In this document: piece by piece, positions 44,455 through 54,594 of the stretch
Position numbering within the stretch: the first letter of the stretch is position 1
Layout: the number at the start of each line of letters is the position of its first letter
Source of the DNA: Paracoccus wurundjeri
Lineage (GTDB): Bacteria > Pseudomonadota > Alphaproteobacteria > Rhodobacterales > Rhodobacteraceae
Reading direction: 5' to 3'
Assembly: GCF_030678915.1 (NCBI RefSeq)
Contig: NZ_JAUUTZ010000013.1
Location: 58,151 to 122,150 of the forward strand
Length of the DNA stretch: 64,000 nt
Made by a program: the position numbers and the translations under genes
The notes under the pieces: generated by a model
The model's input: only the letters and a program-made list of their open reading frames with translations
Told to the model about the DNA's origin: nothing
Database searches by the model: none

Positions 44455-45585
44455 TCACGAACAGATCCTGCATTCCTCGGTCGCTGCGTTGAAATCCAGA
44501 TCGACCGCCTTGCCGCTTGCCGCCGATTCCTGCGCCGCCAGGCCCATCAGCACGGCTTTCATGCCATCCTGAACCGTGACTTCGACGGCATGACCATCCT
44601 GCATGGCCTGCCTGAATTTCCGATGCTGATAGAATGTGGCGCCGTTATGGTCTCCGGCCTCCAGCAGCGCCGGATCAACCGGGATCTCGGTCGTCACCGG
44701 CCCTTTGGGCGCGCGGGGGCTTTCGATCAGTTGCGGAACCGGAGGCGCACCCATATGCACGGGCCAGAACCGGCCGGGACCGGGCACCAGCGCCTCGATC
44801 CGCCCGGAGGGACCGACCGCCGTGATTTCTTCCTGATAACGCGCGCCTTCCGCGAACATGCATAGTTCCAGCATCGCGCGGGCACCATTGGCGAAATCCA
44901 CGATGACATAGGCATTGTCCCAGATATCCGGGGTTTCGCCGCCATAGGCTTCGTCCAGATGATTGACGGCCTGCCCGGCGCTGGCCATGATCCGCACCGG
45001 CTCGGACCGCACCGCCAGCCGCATGAGGTCGAAGAAATGGCAGCATTTCTCGACCAGGGTCCCGCCAGAGCTGCGATTGAAGCGATTCCATGCGCCGACC
45101 TTGTGCAGGAAGGGAAAGCGATGCTCGCGGATGGTCAGCATCTTCAGCCCGCCGGTCGCGGGATCCAGCCGTTCCAGAAAGCGGGCGATAGGCGGCATGT
45201 AGCGATATTCCATCGCCACCCAGATCGGGGCGCGATAGGTCCGGATCAGCCGCTCGATCCGGGCGCAATCCGCGGGGTGTGTGAAAAGCGGCTTTTCGAC
45301 CAGAACCGGGACAGGCGGCCCCTGTGCGATCTGTTCCAACTGCCCGACATGGGCCATGTTGGGCGAAGAGATGACGATGCAATCCAGCGGCGATGCCAGC
45401 AAATCCGCAAGCGAGTCGGCCAATATGGCATCGGGCGCGATACGGGCGGCGGCGGCGCGCATATCGGGGTCGGGTTCATAGATCGCGGCAATGCGGCTGT
45501 CAGGCAGCAACAGGATATTGCGAAGATGTTCCTGCCCCATCATGCCGCAGCCGATCATGCCGTAATTCACTTGCTTGCCCATCAT
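44455..45585 (-). CDS. Gfo/Idh/MocA family oxidoreductase
   Basis: A 376-residue NAD(P)-dependent dehydrogenase. Residues 1-120 form a Rossmann domain (YGMIGCGMMGQEHLRN), with the family Lys in VLVEKPLF. The C-terminal alpha/beta domain has GGTLVEKCCHFFDLMR (His of the active site). Acts on sugars, inositols or other polyols. Cotranscribed behind the GntR gene (4-bp gap) and divergent from the monooxygenase genes. Confidence 0.88.
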   Translation of the reverse strand: MMGKQVNYGMIGCGMMGQEHLRNILLLPDSRIAAIYEPDPDMRAAAARIAPDAILADSLADLLASPLDCIVISSPNMAHVGQLEQIAQGPPVPVLVEKPLFTHPADCARIERLIRTYRAPIWVAMEYRYMPPIARFLERLDPATGGLKMLTIREHRFPFLHKVGAWNRFNRSSGGTLVEKCCHFFDLMRLAVRSEPVRIMASAGQAVNHLDEAYGGETPDIWDNAYVIVDFANGARAMLELCMFAEGARYQEEITAVGPSGRIEALVPGPGRFWPVHMGAPPVPQLIESPRAPKGPVTTEIPVDPALLEAGDHNGATFYQHRKFRQAMQDGHAVEVTVQDGMKAVLMGLAAQESAASGKAVDLDFNAATEECRICS

Positions 45586-45589
45586 GATC

Positions 45590-46297
45590 CTATCTTATCC
45601 GCGCGACATATCGCGCCTTGTCCGTGTCGAACCAATTGCGTGAAAATTCCGCGCGCCGGTTGTCTTGCGCATAGGAGATCCGCTGGAAATAGCCTGATGG
45701 TGCGCCAGCAGGCGGCGCGAATGCGTCGGGCTTCCAGCCGGGAACGGGGGCAATGCCCACGCTGTCCTCGACATGGGCGATCCAAAGCTTCAGCGTCTCT
45801 CGGTAATAAAGATACAGCGATTCCGACAGGTCGCGCGGCGCGATGCGATCCGTATAGCCGCCATCAAGCCAGATTTCCTCGAGCACACAGGGGCAATCGT
45901 TCAGATAACGCAGCCGGCGGATGCGGTGCCCCTCATGCGATGTGCCGAAATCAGGGAAATCGGCGGGCTTGGGCAATCGCTCGACGGATAGCAGCTTGGC
46001 GCGGGGCAGACCGCCCCCGCGCAACAATTCGATGCGGAAGAAAGCATAGATATTCTGCGGCGTCTTCGTCGCGCAGACATAATTCCCCGAACCTTGCCGC
46101 CGTTCCAGCAGGCCCTGCCGGGTCAGTTCGGCCAAAGCCTTGCGCAGGGTTCCGACCGAGGTTTCAAGCTTCGCCGCCATCTCGCGCTCGGGCGGAAGTT
46201 TCTCGCCATGCAGCAGGTGACCGGCGGCGATCTCGCGGGCCAGAAGCTCGCTGAGTTGCAGATATAGCGGAAGCGCAGAATGCGTTTCCCTCAGCAT
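45590..46297 (-). CDS. GntR/HutC family transcriptional regulator
   Basis: A 235-residue regulator: N-terminal winged helix (PLYLQLSELLAREIAAG, LPPEREMAAKLETSVGTLRK, LLERRQGSGNYV) and a C-terminal UTRA ligand-binding domain (about residues 90-230). It very probably responds to the substrate of the flanking catabolic genes, on both sides of the divergent promoter at 46298-46453. Confidence 0.9.
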   Translation of the reverse strand: MLRETHSALPLYLQLSELLAREIAAGHLLHGEKLPPEREMAAKLETSVGTLRKALAELTRQGLLERRQGSGNYVCATKTPQNIYAFFRIELLRGGGLPRAKLLSVERLPKPADFPDFGTSHEGHRIRRLRYLNDCPCVLEEIWLDGGYTDRIAPRDLSESLYLYYRETLKLWIAHVEDSVGIAPVPGWKPDAFAPPAGAPSGYFQRISYAQDNRRAEFSRNWFDTDKARYVARIR

Positions 46298-46396
46298 AGC
46301 CGTCCGCCCAATGGGAAGCTGCGTGGCGCAGTTGGTTTGAAAGGCACAGATTTTTCGGCAACAAGCCGCATCGTTCCGGGCATCCGCTAAAATTGA

Positions 46397-46416
46397 TATA
46401 GCATTGATCTACTATA
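46397..46416. promoter_or_regulatory. Inverted repeat, candidate operator of the GntR regulator
   Basis: TATAG (46397-46401) and CTATA (46412-46416) separated by 10 bp, in the AT-rich middle of the divergent region between the GntR gene and the LLM monooxygenase gene. The spacing suits a dimer. Autoregulation is inferred. Confidence 0.35.
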
Positions 46417-46453
46417 CCCACCCTGCTACGCAAGAAGAAATTCTTACGCGGGA

Positions 46454-47617
46454 ATGATGAATATGAGCGTGGTCCCCATAACATCGCCGGATTTGCAGGC
46501 CGCCGAAGTGGCGTGGTTCTCGGCGCTGTGTTCCGATGATTACCGCTATCTCGGCCTGCCCGATGGCAGCCTGCGCTCTAGCTGGGAACATTGTTCGGAT
46601 ATCGTCAGAACCGCCGAAGCGCAGGGGTTCCGGAATATCCTGTGCCCCTCGTCCTATCAGGTCGGGCAGGACACGCTGAGTTTCGTCGCCGGATGCGCGC
46701 CGATCACCGAACAGATCAATCTGCTGGCCGCGGTGCGCTGCGGCGAGATGCAGCCGATCATGTTGGCGCGGACCATCGCCACGCTGGACCATATGCTGAA
46801 AGGGCGGCTGACGGTGAATATCATCAGCTCCGACTTTCCCGGCGAACAGGCCGAAAGCGCCTTTCGCTATCAGCGGTCGCGCGAAGTGGTCGAGATCCTG
46901 AAGCAGGCATGGTCGCAGGACGAAATCAGTTACAAGGGCGAGATTTACGATTTTCACGGGCTGAGTACCGATCCGGCCAAACCCTATCAGACGGGCGGTC
47001 CGCTGCTGTATTTCGGCGGCTACAGCCCGCCCGCGCTGGAACTTTGCGGGCAGCATTGCGATGTCTATCTGATGTGGCCCGAAACGAAGGAACAGCTTGC
47101 CGCCCGGATGAAGGCCGTGAACGATGTCGCGGCGCGATATGGCCGAACGCTTGATTACGGGTTGCGCGTTCATGTCATCGTGCGCGACACCGAGGCCGAA
47201 GCGCGGGAATATGCCCGTGAACTGGTCTCGAAACTGGATGACGACATGGGCGATGCGATCCGGGCGCGGGCGCTGGATTCCACCTCTCTTGGCGTGTCGC
47301 ATCAGGCGCGGGCGCGGGAACTGGCGGATATGGACGGCTTCATCGAGCCGCATCTATGGACCGGCATCGGGCGGGCGCGGTCCGGTTGCGGCGCGGCGCT
47401 GGTCGGCTCGGCCGATCAGGTGCTAAGCGAATTGGAAGAATATCGAAAGATGGGGATGCGGGCCTTCATTCTGTCGGGTTATCCTCATATCGAGGAATGC
47501 GGGCATTTCGGGCGGCTGGTCATGCCGCATATCAGAACCTGCTCGCTGCCGCATGAATATGGGCGGGTGCCGGAACAGGTGCCAGACACGCCGCTGGGAA
47601 CGGGAGAGCGCAGATAA
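46454..47617 (+). CDS. LLM class flavin-dependent monooxygenase
   Basis: A 387-residue luciferase-like (SsuD/NtaA-type) TIM-barrel monooxygenase that uses reduced flavin and oxygen. Seen: QVGQDTLSFVAGCAPITEQI, IATLDHMLKGRLTVNIISSD, PLLYFGGYSPPALELC and VQMLPEI-like MRAFILSGYPHIEE at the C-terminus. The flavin reductase two genes downstream would supply FMNH2. Substrate unknown: alkanesulfonates or N-heterocycles are typical. ATG could be at 46454, 46457 or 46463. Its TAA overlaps the ATG of the next gene. Confidence 0.87.
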   Translation: MMNMSVVPITSPDLQAAEVAWFSALCSDDYRYLGLPDGSLRSSWEHCSDIVRTAEAQGFRNILCPSSYQVGQDTLSFVAGCAPITEQINLLAAVRCGEMQPIMLARTIATLDHMLKGRLTVNIISSDFPGEQAESAFRYQRSREVVEILKQAWSQDEISYKGEIYDFHGLSTDPAKPYQTGGPLLYFGGYSPPALELCGQHCDVYLMWPETKEQLAARMKAVNDVAARYGRTLDYGLRVHVIVRDTEAEAREYARELVSKLDDDMGDAIRARALDSTSLGVSHQARARELADMDGFIEPHLWTGIGRARSGCGAALVGSADQVLSELEEYRKMGMRAFILSGYPHIEECGHFGRLVMPHIRTCSLPHEYGRVPEQVPDTPLGTGERR

Positions 47618-48510
47618 TGGAACGGATCCGCCTGAACGGTGAACTGGAACTGAGCCGCATCGTTTACGGCATGTGGCGGCTGGCCGCGGACAGCGATACC
47701 GACGCGGCGCATGTTCAGGCCAAGATCGAGGCCTGTCTGGAACAGGGGATCACCAGTTTCGATCAGGCGGATATCTATGGCGATTACGAAAGCCAGCCGG
47801 TTCTGGGCGCGGCACTGAAAGCGGCGCCCGCGCTGCGCGACCGCATGGAAATCGTCACGAAATGCGATATCGCGCTGATCTCGGACAAGTTTCCGCAGCG
47901 GCGGGTGAAACATTACGACAGTGGGCGCGATCATATCGAAGCCTCGGTCAACCGCTCGCTGACCGAGATGAATATCGAGCGGATCGACCTGTTGCTGATC
48001 CACCGCCCGGATCCGCTGATGGATCATCATGAAACCGGCGCGGTGCTGGACGGGCTGGTGAATATCGGCAAGGTGCGGGCAATCGGCGTGTCCAATTTCG
48101 GGCTGCATGACTGGACACTGCTGCAATCGGCCATGCAGACGCCCCTTGTCACCAATCAGATCGAACTCAGCCTGCTGAACAGCAATGCGTTTCGCAATGG
48201 CGATCTGGCATTCATGCAGGAACGCGGCATTCCGCCGATGGCATGGTCGCCGCTTGGCGGCGGCGCGTTGTTCAGCGGCAACCATCCGAGGCTTCTGGCG
48301 CGGCTGAAGGAGTTGGGGGAGGCGGCGGGCGTGGATGCGGCGGCGGTCGCGGTCGCGTGGCTGCTGCGGCATCCGGCGCGGATTCTGCCGGTGCTGGGCA
48401 CGAATAACCTTGACCGGATCAGGGCGCTTTCCCAGGCGATGACAATCGATATCGACCGCGAAACCTGGTTCGAGCTTTACAGCCTTGCCAATGGCTTCGA
48501 GGTGCCCTGA
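47617..48510 (+). CDS. Aldo/keto reductase
   Basis: A 297-residue (alpha/beta)8 NADPH-dependent reductase of the YdhF-like group. Active-site Asp/Tyr in FDQADIYGDYESQPVLG, Lys in EIVTKCDIAL and His in LLLIHRPDP; the cofactor site is near PVLGTNNLDRIRAL. Overlaps the LLM gene by one base and precedes the flavin reductase by 3 bp, so it acts in the same pathway, perhaps on an aldehyde released by the monooxygenase. Confidence 0.89.
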   Translation: MERIRLNGELELSRIVYGMWRLAADSDTDAAHVQAKIEACLEQGITSFDQADIYGDYESQPVLGAALKAAPALRDRMEIVTKCDIALISDKFPQRRVKHYDSGRDHIEASVNRSLTEMNIERIDLLLIHRPDPLMDHHETGAVLDGLVNIGKVRAIGVSNFGLHDWTLLQSAMQTPLVTNQIELSLLNSNAFRNGDLAFMQERGIPPMAWSPLGGGALFSGNHPRLLARLKELGEAAGVDAAAVAVAWLLRHPARILPVLGTNNLDRIRALSQAMTIDIDRETWFELYSLANGFEVP

Positions 48511-48513
48511 GAC

Positions 48514-49026
48514 ATGCGGAATCCCCTGCAAGCAGCGCATGGCTTTACCCCGACCGGCAATCCCGACCTGTTCCGCGACGCGCTGGGCCGCTTCGGCACC
48601 GGCATCACGGTCGTCACTGCGGCGTCAGAGCGGGGGCCGGTGGGCATGACGGCGAACAGCTTCGCTTCGGTTTCACTGGATCCTCCGCTGGTTCTGTGGT
48701 CGCCGGCCCGCGCCTCGCGCCGTTTCGAAGCCTTCCGGTCGGCGGAATATTTCGCGATCCACGTTCTGTCCGAACGACAGGTGCAGCTTTGCCGCGATTT
48801 CGTCATTTCCGGCGATGCTTTCGACAGAACCGACTGGATCTGGAATGAACAGGGCGTGCCTTTGATCGAAGGATGTCTGTCACGTTTCGAATGCCGCCGC
48901 AGGGCGGTACATGATGGCGGAGATCACCTTATCATCGTCGGCGAGGTTGCGCATGTGACGACAACCGAAGGAGAACCGCTGCTTGTCTGGCGGGGAAATC
49001 TTGGAGAATTCTCGCGCGGGGGATAG
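48514..49026 (+). CDS. Flavin reductase family protein
   Basis: A 170-residue FMN-binding split-barrel protein: FGTGITVVTA, GMTANSFASVSLDPPLVLW and FAIHVLSERQ. It reduces flavin with NAD(P)H for a two-component monooxygenase; its partner is very probably the LLM enzyme. Starts 3 bp after the AKR stop. Last gene of the plus-strand cluster. Confidence 0.9.
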   Translation: MRNPLQAAHGFTPTGNPDLFRDALGRFGTGITVVTAASERGPVGMTANSFASVSLDPPLVLWSPARASRRFEAFRSAEYFAIHVLSERQVQLCRDFVISGDAFDRTDWIWNEQGVPLIEGCLSRFECRRRAVHDGGDHLIIVGEVAHVTTTEGEPLLVWRGNLGEFSRGG

Positions 49027-49072
49027 CCTCTTCGCACAGGCGCTGCCGGTTTTCTCTTGCGGCTTGCGGCGC

Positions 49073-49237
49073 TTATTGCGGCAGCGCCCCGCAAAACCCG
49101 CCCGCCGAAGCCAGACCGGAACCGAATGCAAAGGCCGGCGGAGCCTGATACGGGTTCAGCTTTGCCGTCGCCTGATCGAACAGGATCAGTGTCGCAAGAA
49201 AGGCGATGGCCAGCGATGCGGTGAATTTCCGTGTCAT
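49073..49237 (-). CDS. 54-residue secreted or membrane peptide after YeeE/YedE
   Basis: A small gene that is not visible as a stand-alone large frame. MTRKFTASLAIAFLATLILF forms a signal peptide or TM helix, then DQATAKLNPYQAPPAFAFGS, ending GGFCGALPQ. The ATG at 49237 overlaps the stop of the transporter gene (ATGA), indicating translational coupling. The single Cys near the C-terminus may bind sulfur. No family recognised. Confidence 0.68.
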   Translation of the reverse strand: MTRKFTASLAIAFLATLILFDQATAKLNPYQAPPAFAFGSGLASAGGFCGALPQ

Positions 49238-50370
49238 TGCCGCGCCTCCAGCCCAAGCATGGGACGCAGCCTTACGCCAAGGAAAGCGCCCGCGAACGCG
49301 GCGACGAACCAGACCCAGCCATGCAGGCTGCCGGTCGAGATGCCGGAAAAGAACGCGCCGACATTGCAGCCGAATGCCAGCCGCGAGGAATAACCCAGAA
49401 GGAAACCGGCAATGATCACCGCCAGCCATGCGCCTATCGGATAGCTGGGCAGTTTCTGCGACAGCCCGCCATTGCGCCATGCGGCGGTGACGAATGCGCC
49501 CGCGATAAGGCCAATATTGGTCAGCGAGGTGTAATCGGTCAGGATACTGCCTTGAAGGATGCGACCGGTGCCGGGCGCGCTCCAGAAAGCCGAGCCGGAC
49601 AGATCGCCGCCCAAGGCGGTAAAACCCTTCGCCGCCCATAATCCCAGCCCGTAAACCACGCCCCACGGCTGCCCGGCGATAAGCAAATTCGCAATTGCAA
49701 GCGCGGCAAGCAGGATGGCGGCGATCACAAGGCGGCGTGGAATCCGGCGGGCATCGGGCCGGCCCAGCCGCAGAAGCAGCGCCCCCGTCAGCAACAGGGC
49801 GGCCCATGTGACGAACAGCCCCTGCCAGCCGGACAGGGTGGCGATGGGCAGGCTGCCCAGATCGGTCCACCAGATCAGATGATAGGCCCCGGCGAAGCTG
49901 CCGATGGCGAAGAATGGCAGCGCAAGCAGGCCGACGGGATTGCCCGAGCCCGCATTCACCAATGACCCCGAGCCGCAGCCGAGCACGACCTGCATCGCGG
50001 CCCCGAAGACAAAAGCCCCGCCGATCATCGCCCAGCCGACCGGAGCCTGTGCGCCTGTCAATTCCCCCGGATGCGCCGCCAGAAGCGGGATGGCAACCGA
50101 AGAGACGATGCCGATGGACAGAAGCTGCGCCAGAATGCCCGCAGGCTCGCGCCGCAGGATCATCGCGCGCCACGGTCCGGCAAAGCCGAAGCGCAGACCC
50201 TCAAGCGCGATGCCGAAACCCAACCCGACAGCCAGCATCATTCCGAAACGCGCGCCCGCGAACAGCGCGACAAGCGCGATGGCGGTCAGCAGGGCCAGAA
50301 CCAGCCCGCCACGCCGGGCGAAACCTTCGAAAGCCCGAGCCTCCCGGATAGGTGCTGCCGCGTCGGACAT
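49234..50370 (-). CDS. YeeE/YedE family sulfur-compound transporter (TsuA-like)
   Basis: A 378-residue membrane protein with about ten segments. The two Cys-containing re-entrant motifs typical of this family are present: VLGCGSGSLVNAG and FGCNVGAFFSG. TsuA members import thiosulfate through conserved cysteines. It follows a periplasmic rhodanese (10 bp) and overlaps the small peptide gene, suggesting a sulfur uptake or transfer operon. A selenium-related YedE role is possible but less likely, as no SelD-type gene is near. Confidence 0.86.
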   Translation of the reverse strand: MSDAAAPIREARAFEGFARRGGLVLALLTAIALVALFAGARFGMMLAVGLGFGIALEGLRFGFAGPWRAMILRREPAGILAQLLSIGIVSSVAIPLLAAHPGELTGAQAPVGWAMIGGAFVFGAAMQVVLGCGSGSLVNAGSGNPVGLLALPFFAIGSFAGAYHLIWWTDLGSLPIATLSGWQGLFVTWAALLLTGALLLRLGRPDARRIPRRLVIAAILLAALAIANLLIAGQPWGVVYGLGLWAAKGFTALGGDLSGSAFWSAPGTGRILQGSILTDYTSLTNIGLIAGAFVTAAWRNGGLSQKLPSYPIGAWLAVIIAGFLLGYSSRLAFGCNVGAFFSGISTGSLHGWVWFVAAFAGAFLGVRLRPMLGLEARQ

Positions 50371-50380
50371 CTTTGTTATC

Positions 50381-51298
50381 TCACCTGAACTGATTCAACA
50401 GATTTTCCAGCAATCCCGGAACATTGGCCATCTCGTTATCGGTCTGTGAATATTCCACCATCGAGCCGGGATAAAGCTTCACATTCTCGATCCCGGCCAG
50501 TTCCGACATGGCGAACCAGTCGGTCGCCGCCCAATGGCCGGTATTGCAGAAGGAAACCACCTCTTCCCCGTCATCGATGCCAAGCGCGGATTTCAGGCCC
50601 GCCACATCCTCGACCTGACCGATCGAGGTCGATCCCGACTGGAAAAAGCTGGAATGGGCAAGGTTCTGCGCCCCCGGAATGGTTCCGGGCCGCGCCGCGA
50701 CCTCATGCGCCTGCTTGCCTTCGTAGAATTCGGGCGGGCGGGCATCGACAAGGACCGCCTGCCGTTTGCCATCCACGACATCCGCAACCTCCTGCGTGTC
50801 CGCCGTCCAGCGGTTATCCCATGTGATGTCCAGATCGCTGGGCTGCGGTTCCACGGCATTCCTGTCAAGCGGAAGCCCGGCCTGACCCCATGCGGTCATG
50901 CCGCCGTTCAAAACCGCAAGATCGGTAAAGCCCGAGCTTTTCAGCGTCCAGTAGACCCGCGCCGCCGCGCCGAAATCATTGTCGGAATCTCCTTCGGAGA
51001 CGATGATGATCGGGCGGTCCATGACCAGCCCCAACCCCTCATAGGTCGTTTCAAGCTGATCTACGGGGACAAGCTGACCGGGATTTTCGTCAGGGCCACG
51101 GAACAGCGCGTAAGGTGCGGATACCGCACCCTCGATATGGCCCTTGGCATAGGCGTCACCACGGATATCCAGAATGATCGGATCCTTGCCAGCGGTCAGA
51201 TCCGCGAATTCCGTAACCTCCAGAAGCGGATCCGCAGCGGCTGGCATACCCGTCAGAGCCGCGATCCCGGCCAGAAAAACGAATGCGAATGCTTTCAT
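50381..51298 (-). CDS. Periplasmic thiosulfate sulfurtransferase (rhodanese)
   Basis: A 305-residue two-rhodanese-domain protein with a signal peptide ending MPAAA before DPLLEV. Domain 1 (about residues 30-135) lacks a catalytic Cys (VSEGDSDNDFG in the active-site loop). Domain 2 (about 160-295) has the persulfide Cys in VSFCNTGHWAATD. Thiosulfate or another sulfane donor would load it. ATG at 51298 follows AGGGAACAGG; the frame extends to 51358 but the signal peptide fixes the start. First gene of the operon with the YeeE/YedE transporter. Confidence 0.88.
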   Translation of the reverse strand: MKAFAFVFLAGIAALTGMPAAADPLLEVTEFADLTAGKDPIILDIRGDAYAKGHIEGAVSAPYALFRGPDENPGQLVPVDQLETTYEGLGLVMDRPIIIVSEGDSDNDFGAAARVYWTLKSSGFTDLAVLNGGMTAWGQAGLPLDRNAVEPQPSDLDITWDNRWTADTQEVADVVDGKRQAVLVDARPPEFYEGKQAHEVAARPGTIPGAQNLAHSSFFQSGSTSIGQVEDVAGLKSALGIDDGEEVVSFCNTGHWAATDWFAMSELAGIENVKLYPGSMVEYSQTDNEMANVPGLLENLLNQFR

Positions 51299-51376
51299 CG
51301 GACCTGTTCCCTTACAATCCTGTTCCGCATCAGATCGCCATGATCGCGCGGAATTCAAGTACAGCCGGGCCGGTAT

Positions 51377-51409
51377 CGCTCTCTCCGGACAATGCTGCCG
51401 GAGAGAGCG
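51377..51409 (-). terminator. Strong hairpin 3' of katG
   Basis: CGCTCTCTCCGG (51377-51388) and CCGGAGAGAGCG (51398-51409) form a perfect 12-bp stem with a 9-nt loop, 6 bp after the katG stop in the transcription direction. No U-tract follows (ATACC), so termination may need Rho or the hairpin may protect the 3' end. Confidence 0.5.
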
Positions 51410-51415
51410 GTTTCA

Positions 51416-53656
<2,241 letters not shown>

Positions 53657-53722
53657 CTATGGCTACACGTGGTTTCTAACATGTTTATGGATCAGGGGAA
53701 CTTGGAAATTTTGATAATTATG

Positions 53723-53737
53723 ATAAGAATGCCTTAT
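53723..53737. promoter_or_regulatory. Inverted repeat upstream of katG
   Basis: ATAAG-AATGC-CTTAT in an AT-rich stretch, about 130 bp upstream of the katG start and 40 bp beyond the 3' end of the rutR-like gene. It may be part of an OxyR or other LysR-type site (T-N11-A fits), but a full four-site OxyR motif was not seen. Confidence 0.3.
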
Positions 53738-53778
53738 TAGCTAAAGCGCAGCCAATACTGTTGTTGCCACAACGTCAA

Positions 53779-54396
53779 TCAGGGCGTCAGCAGCCTGCGA
53801 TACATATCGTCCAGAAAGATCTGCGCCTCGCTGAACGGGTCGTGCCCCTCTCCCAGAACCGCGTGCACCTGTATCTCGAAATCGGCATAATGCTGCGTCA
53901 TGGCCCAGATCGAGAAAATCAGGTGATGGGGATCGACATCTCGCAGCTTGCCCGCCTCTATCCAGCCGCGAAGAACCGTGACGGCGTCATCAACCGTATT
54001 CCGCAGTCGTCCGCCCAGAATCTCGGTCAGATGAGGCGCGCCGCGCAGGATCTCGTATGCGAATAACCGGCTTTCCCGAGGGTATTCGCGCGACATGCGC
54101 AGCTTCGCGGCGACATAATTCAGAACCTCTTGCAGGGCTTCGCCGGCCGGCTCGATATTTTCCAGCGGGGCCAGCCACATATCCAGCAGCTTGGTCAGAA
54201 GGGTCTTGTGGATTTCATCCTTCGAAGGAAAGTAATACAGCACATTCGGCTTGGACAATCCGCATTCCGCCGCGATCTGGTCAATCGTCGTGCCACGGAA
54301 CCCGTTGACGGCAAAGACCGTCAGGGCGCCCTCCAGGATGATTTCCCGGTTGCGGCGCTGAATCCTGGTCAAGCCGCTATTCTTGGCTTCATCCAT
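53779..54396 (-). CDS. rutR: RutR-type TetR family transcriptional regulator
   Basis: A 205-residue TetR regulator. The N-terminal HTH is GTTIDQIAAECGLSKPNVLY; then YYFPSKDEIH, LLDMWLAPLENIEP, and the RutR-type ligand-binding C-terminus DPHHLIFSIWAMTQHYADFE. These positions match E. coli RutR (uracil sensor) throughout. ATG at 54396 rather than GTG 54399. Divergent from the pyrimidine catabolism operon, with a RutR-like operator between them. Confidence 0.88.
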   Translation of the reverse strand: MDEAKNSGLTRIQRRNREIILEGALTVFAVNGFRGTTIDQIAAECGLSKPNVLYYFPSKDEIHKTLLTKLLDMWLAPLENIEPAGEALQEVLNYVAAKLRMSREYPRESRLFAYEILRGAPHLTEILGGRLRNTVDDAVTVLRGWIEAGKLRDVDPHHLIFSIWAMTQHYADFEIQVHAVLGEGHDPFSEAQIFLDDMYRRLLTP

Positions 54397-54502
54397 CACC
54401 CGCCCCTTTTATCGTTTTGCCATCATTTCGGGCAGAATACCCCGCACTGCCAATATCGTCATCACGGCGCTTGACTGAACAGGGGGCCGTGCTAGCCTGA
54501 TC

Positions 54503-54518
54503 CTGACTATTTGGTCAA
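54503..54518. promoter_or_regulatory. RutR operator
   Basis: CTGACTATTTGGTCAA matches the RutR consensus TTGACCANNTGGTCAA at 12 of 14 specified positions, including the complete right half-site. It lies 77 bp before the amidohydrolase start and 107 bp from the divergent rutR-like start, so it probably controls both. Confidence 0.8.
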
Positions 54519-54594
54519 GAATTGGCAATGCTGTGCCATACCCCATCCATTCGACCCCGCGCAAAGATGGGGCGATCGACAGGAAGGAATATCG

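Noticed and set aside
49073..50173. 366-codon minus frame overlapping YeeE/YedE
   Set aside because: Only its last 54 codons, after the ATG at 49237, look real; the rest is an Arg/Gly-rich shadow of the transporter gene.
53723..53737. Definite OxyR site for katG
   Set aside because: Only one inverted repeat is clear; the four-element spaced motif is incomplete and no oxyR gene is adjacent, so it is listed only as a candidate.
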